From: Halosimplex salinum
GTDB lineage: Archaea; Halobacteriota; Halobacteria; Halobacteriales; Haloarculaceae
Reading direction: 5' to 3'
Length of the DNA: 64,000 nucleotides
Assembly (NCBI RefSeq): GCF_003730195.1
Contig: NZ_QWGG01000001.1
Coordinates: forward strand, 372,001-436,000
In this document: positions 60,826-64,000 of the stretch, piece after piece
Numbering within the stretch: the stretch's first letter is position 1
How the letters are laid out: every line of letters begins with the position of its first letter
Position numbers and translations under genes: made by a program
Notes under the pieces: model-generated
What the model was told of the DNA's origin: nothing
Databases searched by the model: none
Seen by the model: only the letters and a program-made list of their open reading frames with translations

Positions 60826-61466
60826 TGGACGGACCCCACCAGGGTCAGCAACTCGCCACGGGCGGAACGCCCCTCGACGAGGCCGACGCGGCGATGGTCC
60901 TCGTGCACGGCCGCGGCGCGACCGCCAGCAGCATCCTCCAGATGGGCCGCCAGCTCCACCGCGACGGTCTGGCCCTGCTCGCGCCGCAGGCCGACCGCAA
61001 CGCCTGGTACCCCAACTCCTTCCTCCAGCCCGTCGAGTCGAACGAACCCGGACGCTCCTCCGGCCTGCAGGCCATCGAGGACGCTGTCCAGAAAGCCAAC
61101 GACGCCGGCATCCCGACCGAGCGCGTGCTGATCCTCGGCTTCTCGCAGGGCGCCTGTCTCGGTACCGAGTTCGTCGCGCGCAATCCCCGGCGGTACGGGG
61201 GATGCGTCGCCTTCTCCGGCGGGCTGATCGGCGAGACCGTCGACCCCGACGAGTTCGAAGGGTCGCTGGAGGGGACGCCCGCGTTCGTCGGCTGTAGCGA
61301 CGTGGACCCGCACATCCCCGAAGAACGCGTCCATATCACGACGGAAGTGCTCGAAAAACTGGAGGCGGACGTGGAAGAGCGGATCTACGAGGGGATGGGC
61401 CACGGCGTCAACGACGACGAGATCGAGTACGTCGATGGGATGGTCGCGAACCTCGTCGACGCCTAG
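60825..61466 (+). CDS. Phospholipase/carboxylesterase (alpha/beta hydrolase)
   Basis: 213 residues. The oxyanion-side motif MVLVHGRGATASS, the nucleophile elbow LGFSQGACLG (Ser), the acid in GCSDVDPHIP and the His in YEGMGHGVNDDEI make a complete Ser-Asp-His set of the carboxylesterase type. The substrate is probably a short-chain ester, and the location cytoplasmic. It has a Shine-Dalgarno site rather than a leaderless start. Confidence 0.88.
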   Translation: MDGPHQGQQLATGGTPLDEADAAMVLVHGRGATASSILQMGRQLHRDGLALLAPQADRNAWYPNSFLQPVESNEPGRSSGLQAIEDAVQKANDAGIPTERVLILGFSQGACLGTEFVARNPRRYGGCVAFSGGLIGETVDPDEFEGSLEGTPAFVGCSDVDPHIPEERVHITTEVLEKLEADVEERIYEGMGHGVNDDEIEYVDGMVANLVDA

Positions 61467-62182
61467 AGGGTCTCGGCCGCGAACCGCGTCATGACTTTCT
61501 CCTCGGCGCGCTGGAGTCGGTACTGGACCGTCGACTCGGGCGTGTCGAGCACTTCGGCGATGTCGGCGACCGTCGACTCCCGCGGGGTGCCGTAGTAGTC
61601 GGCTGCCACGGCCGCGGCGACCGTCTCGCGCTCTTCGGGAGTCAACACGCCGGCGGTCCCGTACCCGGCGTTCCAGTTCTGCGGGTCGGAGACGTGGCTG
61701 AGTTCGAGCGAGATCCCGTCGCGCAACTGCGCGTCGATGCGGTCGTACAGCGCGCCCACCGCACAGCCGTCGGGGACGAGCAGCCGCCAGACGTACTCCG
61801 CGCCCTCGCGCTCGGCCTCGATCAGGATCCCGTCGCCGACGTGGTCGACAGCGAGGTAGGGGATCGAGTGGCAGTGCTGGATCTCCTCGCGCCGGGTGAA
61901 GTAGACTCGGTGGTCCGGGTCGGCGCTCAGGACCTGATACTCGCGCGTGGAGGTACACCCCTCCACGTCCAGACACTCGTTACACGTCGACTCGTCCAGA
62001 AACAGCGGTTCGACCGCGTCCAGCGCCCCCTCCGGTCCGAGCACGTGGTCGACGCGCCACATCGACCGCTCGTTCGCGAAACACGCCGCCGTCTGCGCCC
62101 GCACCCCCGGCCGCTCCACGAACACGTCCATCAACTCGTCGGCGCCCGCATCGTAAGTGAGGACGAACTCGAACTCGCGCAT
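61463..62182 (-). CDS. HTH-10 (bacterio-opsin activator type) transcriptional regulator
   Basis: 239 residues. A sensor region contains a Cys cluster (STCNECLDVEGCTSTREY) that could bind a metal or sense redox. The C-terminal HTH-10 domain reads LTPEERETVAAAVAADYYGTP, then ADIAEVLDTPESTVQYRLQRA. It overlaps the esterase end by 4 nt (convergent). Target genes unknown. Confidence 0.85.
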   Translation of the reverse strand: MREFEFVLTYDAGADELMDVFVERPGVRAQTAACFANERSMWRVDHVLGPEGALDAVEPLFLDESTCNECLDVEGCTSTREYQVLSADPDHRVYFTRREEIQHCHSIPYLAVDHVGDGILIEAEREGAEYVWRLLVPDGCAVGALYDRIDAQLRDGISLELSHVSDPQNWNAGYGTAGVLTPEERETVAAAVAADYYGTPRESTVADIAEVLDTPESTVQYRLQRAEEKVMTRFAAETL

Positions 62183-62350
62183 ACCGATCCGTGCGTTGGT
62201 TATAGCTAAACGATTTCGATCCGCTGTTCCACTACCCTCCTCTCACGGTAATATAGTACGTACGCGGAGATTCATATCTTGGTGATAGACAATCTGTCTG
62301 GCGAACTTCCGTGAGTGGATCGCTGAGAAATTCCGAGCGCGCCGGCCGGA

Positions 62351-62848
62351 CTACTCGTTCTGTGTCTGGTCGGAAACCCGGTAGCGGTCGCCGTCGCGCG
62401 TCGCCAGGTCGAACGCGACGCTCCAGTCGAGCAGTCGCTCGGTCCGTTCGCGCCACTCGTCCGCCCAGTCGGTGTGTCGGTCCCGCTCCCAGCGAGGGAC
62501 CGCTCCGCGCAGTCGGTCGAACGACTCGTCGACCGTCAGCGACCCCGCCTCGCGGAGCGCGTCGAGCAGTTCGGTCGCGCCGAACACGCGCCGCTCGAAG
62601 GCGTCGGCCAGGTCGGCCTCGTCGACTTCGACCCGGCGCCGTCGGAACCCGCGGTCGGTCTCCGCGACGAGTTCGAGGGCCTGGAGGAAGGTGAGGTACT
62701 CTCTCGCGACGTCGCGCGAGGGGGCGGCGGTCTCGTCGACCAGTCGGATACAGCAGTCCTCGACGCTCCCGGGGACGAGCGGTACCGCCCGGTGGGCCGT
62801 CGCGAGGAACTCGCGGTCACGGACCGGGGGGACGATCTTGTATCGCAC
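62351..62848 (-). CDS. Conserved haloarchaeal protein, unknown function
   Basis: 165 residues, helical. YKIVPPVRDREFLATAHRAV opens the protein and a central winged-helix-like segment AREYLTFLQALELVAETDRG is followed by VFGATELLDALREAGSLTVD. It may be a DNA-binding or adaptor protein. It lies 4 nt after the mch stop, so it is co-transcribed with mch. Confidence 0.65.
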   Translation of the reverse strand: MRYKIVPPVRDREFLATAHRAVPLVPGSVEDCCIRLVDETAAPSRDVAREYLTFLQALELVAETDRGFRRRRVEVDEADLADAFERRVFGATELLDALREAGSLTVDESFDRLRGAVPRWERDRHTDWADEWRERTERLLDWSVAFDLATRDGDRYRVSDQTQNE

Positions 62849-62852
62849 GGCT

Positions 62853-63785
62853 CTAGAGGCCGAAGCTCTCGACGAGGCGGTCCTCGTTCACGTCGCCGAG
62901 AACGTGCGTGTCGCCGCCCATCACGTCGATGGTGACCTGTGCGGGCGCGAACACCGACTCGGGCACGTCGTAGAAGTCCCAGTCGGCGTCGTCGAATATC
63001 TCGGCGAACGGGGCGTCGTACTCGGCGGTCGCCGTCGAGGGCACCTCGTCGAAGCGGTCGAACGGTTCGTCGACGACGAGGTGGGCCTGCCCGCCGTAGG
63101 CCAGCGCGTCGTTCGTCCGGGCGATGGCGGTCTCCTCGTCGCCGGCGACCGGCGCGACCGGCGCCGACCCGGTGACCGACAGGATATCGAGCGGGTCGTA
63201 GCCCAGTTCCGACAGCCGGAACGTGGCGAGTTCGGCCGCGCGGGCGGCCATCGCGACGCTCCCGGTGAGGCTCGCCGTCGAGAACGCCTGGAGGAAGACG
63301 CCGCTCTCGGCGACGCCGGCCACCTCGGCGACGTGTTCGACCACGGCGTCGCCGGGCACTTCGTCGCTCTCGACGGTGAGGACGGCGAACTCGAAGTCGT
63401 CGCGGTAGCCGACCCGCTGGAACTCCTCCTCCTCGGCGACGAGCGAGCGGGCCGGTCCGCTGCCGAGCCCTTCGAAGCCGTCGACGCTCAGCTCCCAGCC
63501 CGCCTTCTGCGAGCAGAGCAGGGCCATCGCCGGGTGGTCCGTCGACAGTTCGACGTGTGCCAGCGGTGCGCCGCCGACCTCGTCCATCCGGGTCTGGACG
63601 GTCGCCAGGCCCGCCGTCTGTATCTCCGCGAGCATCAGTCCCGCTTCGACGCCGCCGGGGACGTCGACGCCGAAGTCGACGACCAGCGCCTCGCTGTCGA
63701 GCTGGTGGACGGCGACGTTCAGCTCGTCGGCGAAGTCCAGGGCTTCGTCGACCAGGTCCGTCGCGGTCCGGTTGAGACTCTCCAT
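62853..63785 (-). CDS. mch: Methenyltetrahydromethanopterin cyclohydrolase
   Basis: 310 residues. The start LNRTATDLVDEALDFADELN, then GVDVPGGVEAGLMLAEIQTA and the C-terminal FAPAQVTIDVMGGDTHVLGD match Mch. It interconverts methenyl- and formyl-tetrahydropterin in one-carbon metabolism; in non-methanogenic haloarchaea it probably serves biosynthetic C1 transfer. ATG 63785. The unknown gene at 62351 follows immediately. Confidence 0.92.
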   Translation of the reverse strand: MESLNRTATDLVDEALDFADELNVAVHQLDSEALVVDFGVDVPGGVEAGLMLAEIQTAGLATVQTRMDEVGGAPLAHVELSTDHPAMALLCSQKAGWELSVDGFEGLGSGPARSLVAEEEEFQRVGYRDDFEFAVLTVESDEVPGDAVVEHVAEVAGVAESGVFLQAFSTASLTGSVAMAARAAELATFRLSELGYDPLDILSVTGSAPVAPVAGDEETAIARTNDALAYGGQAHLVVDEPFDRFDEVPSTATAEYDAPFAEIFDDADWDFYDVPESVFAPAQVTIDVMGGDTHVLGDVNEDRLVESFGL

Positions 63786-63837
63786 ACGCAGACGTGCTCG
63801 TCCGCGGGACTTGCATCTTCGGTTCGACGCCGCCGGC

Positions 63838-63984
63838 TCACAGCGTGATCCCGAGCGCGACCGCCACCCCTAACACCGCGAGGACCGCCCCGGAGATCCG
63901 ACCGATGAGCTGTTGGCCCTCGGTCCCCTCGTAGTCGTCGTCGGAGAACCCGAAGTACAGCACTCTGTTCTGAAGTCGTGACAT
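63838..63984 (-). CDS. 48-residue single-helix membrane protein
   Basis: MSRLQNRVLYFGFSDDDYEG leads into GQQLIGRIS and one hydrophobic C-terminal helix (GAVLAVLGVAVALGITL). The ATG is at 63984 and the stop TGA at 63838. The sequence pattern is gene-like, but the function is unknown. It lies 52 nt upstream of mch on the same strand. Confidence 0.6.
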   Translation of the reverse strand: MSRLQNRVLYFGFSDDDYEGTEGQQLIGRISGAVLAVLGVAVALGITL

Positions 63985-64000
63985 CCGTGTCGGCGCGATC

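Overview
The window is chromosomal DNA of a halophilic archaeon (class Halobacteria). The evidence is the very high GC content, the strongly acidic proteins, Tat-type lipoprotein signals, many apparently leaderless genes with a TATA-like element about 25-30 nt before the start codon, and marker genes such as cdc48, radB, ribosomal protein S8e, a haloarchaeal RNA polymerase epsilon-type subunit, HTH-10 (bacterio-opsin-activator type) regulators and mch. It looks like Haloarculaceae, but the genus cannot be fixed from the sequence. I see no tRNA, rRNA, CRISPR array or insertion sequence.

Layout. 1-9900: a GH13 oligo-1,6-glucosidase (minus strand, cut by the window edge) diverges from a Dpp-type ABC transporter (lipoprotein, two permeases, one fused double ATPase), followed by a small membrane protein and a TrmB-family regulator. 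The context suggests oligosaccharide rather than peptide import. 9980-14610: a low-oxygen type cluster with two DUF2249 proteins, a free-standing glutamyl-tRNA-reductase dimerisation-like domain, a cupin, an NnrS-like membrane protein and a solitary haem-copper oxidase subunit I. Three near-identical palindromes CGAAYAYGTTCS sit about 40 nt before three of these genes. 14640-19940: a VOC protein, a DUF4129 protein, a lipoprotein, a two-domain multicopper oxidase and a tandem universal stress protein. 19990-27430: purL, hisF, a zinc-ribbon/CAP-like protein, a fusion of four CBS domains with an HPF-like ribosome-hibernation domain, and a tiny antitoxin-like protein.

27500-29310: the rpoeps-type gene is preceded by five copies of a 39-bp promoter-like repeat spaced 127-156 bp apart. 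To the right lies a DUF6176 gene broken by a one-base frameshift. 29480-29880 and 39630-40170 carry two copies of a hairpin-rich element, one downstream of cdc48 and one downstream of phoU. Between them lie cdc48, a SOUL haem-binding protein, larC with a His-rich insert, a RmlD-like dehydrogenase, an RNase H-fold protein, a DUF2264 protein and radB. 40437-48117 is the phosphate module: pstS-pstC-pstA-pstB (each junction overlapping by 4 bp), a HAD phosphatase and phoU, with a divergent AbrB-PhoU regulator. 48500-64000 is housekeeping: S8e, DUF2240, tandem HAD paralogues, an SDR, two HTH-10 regulators, a GTPBP1-like GTPase, phosphoglycolate phosphatase, a membrane DnaJ, a PQQ-repeat lipoprotein, pyrF, an esterase and mch.

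The most interesting signals are the repeat array before rpoeps, the shared palindrome of the low-oxygen cluster, the duplicated hairpin element and the frameshifted DUF6176 gene. Function calls rest on remembered family motifs; no database search was run.
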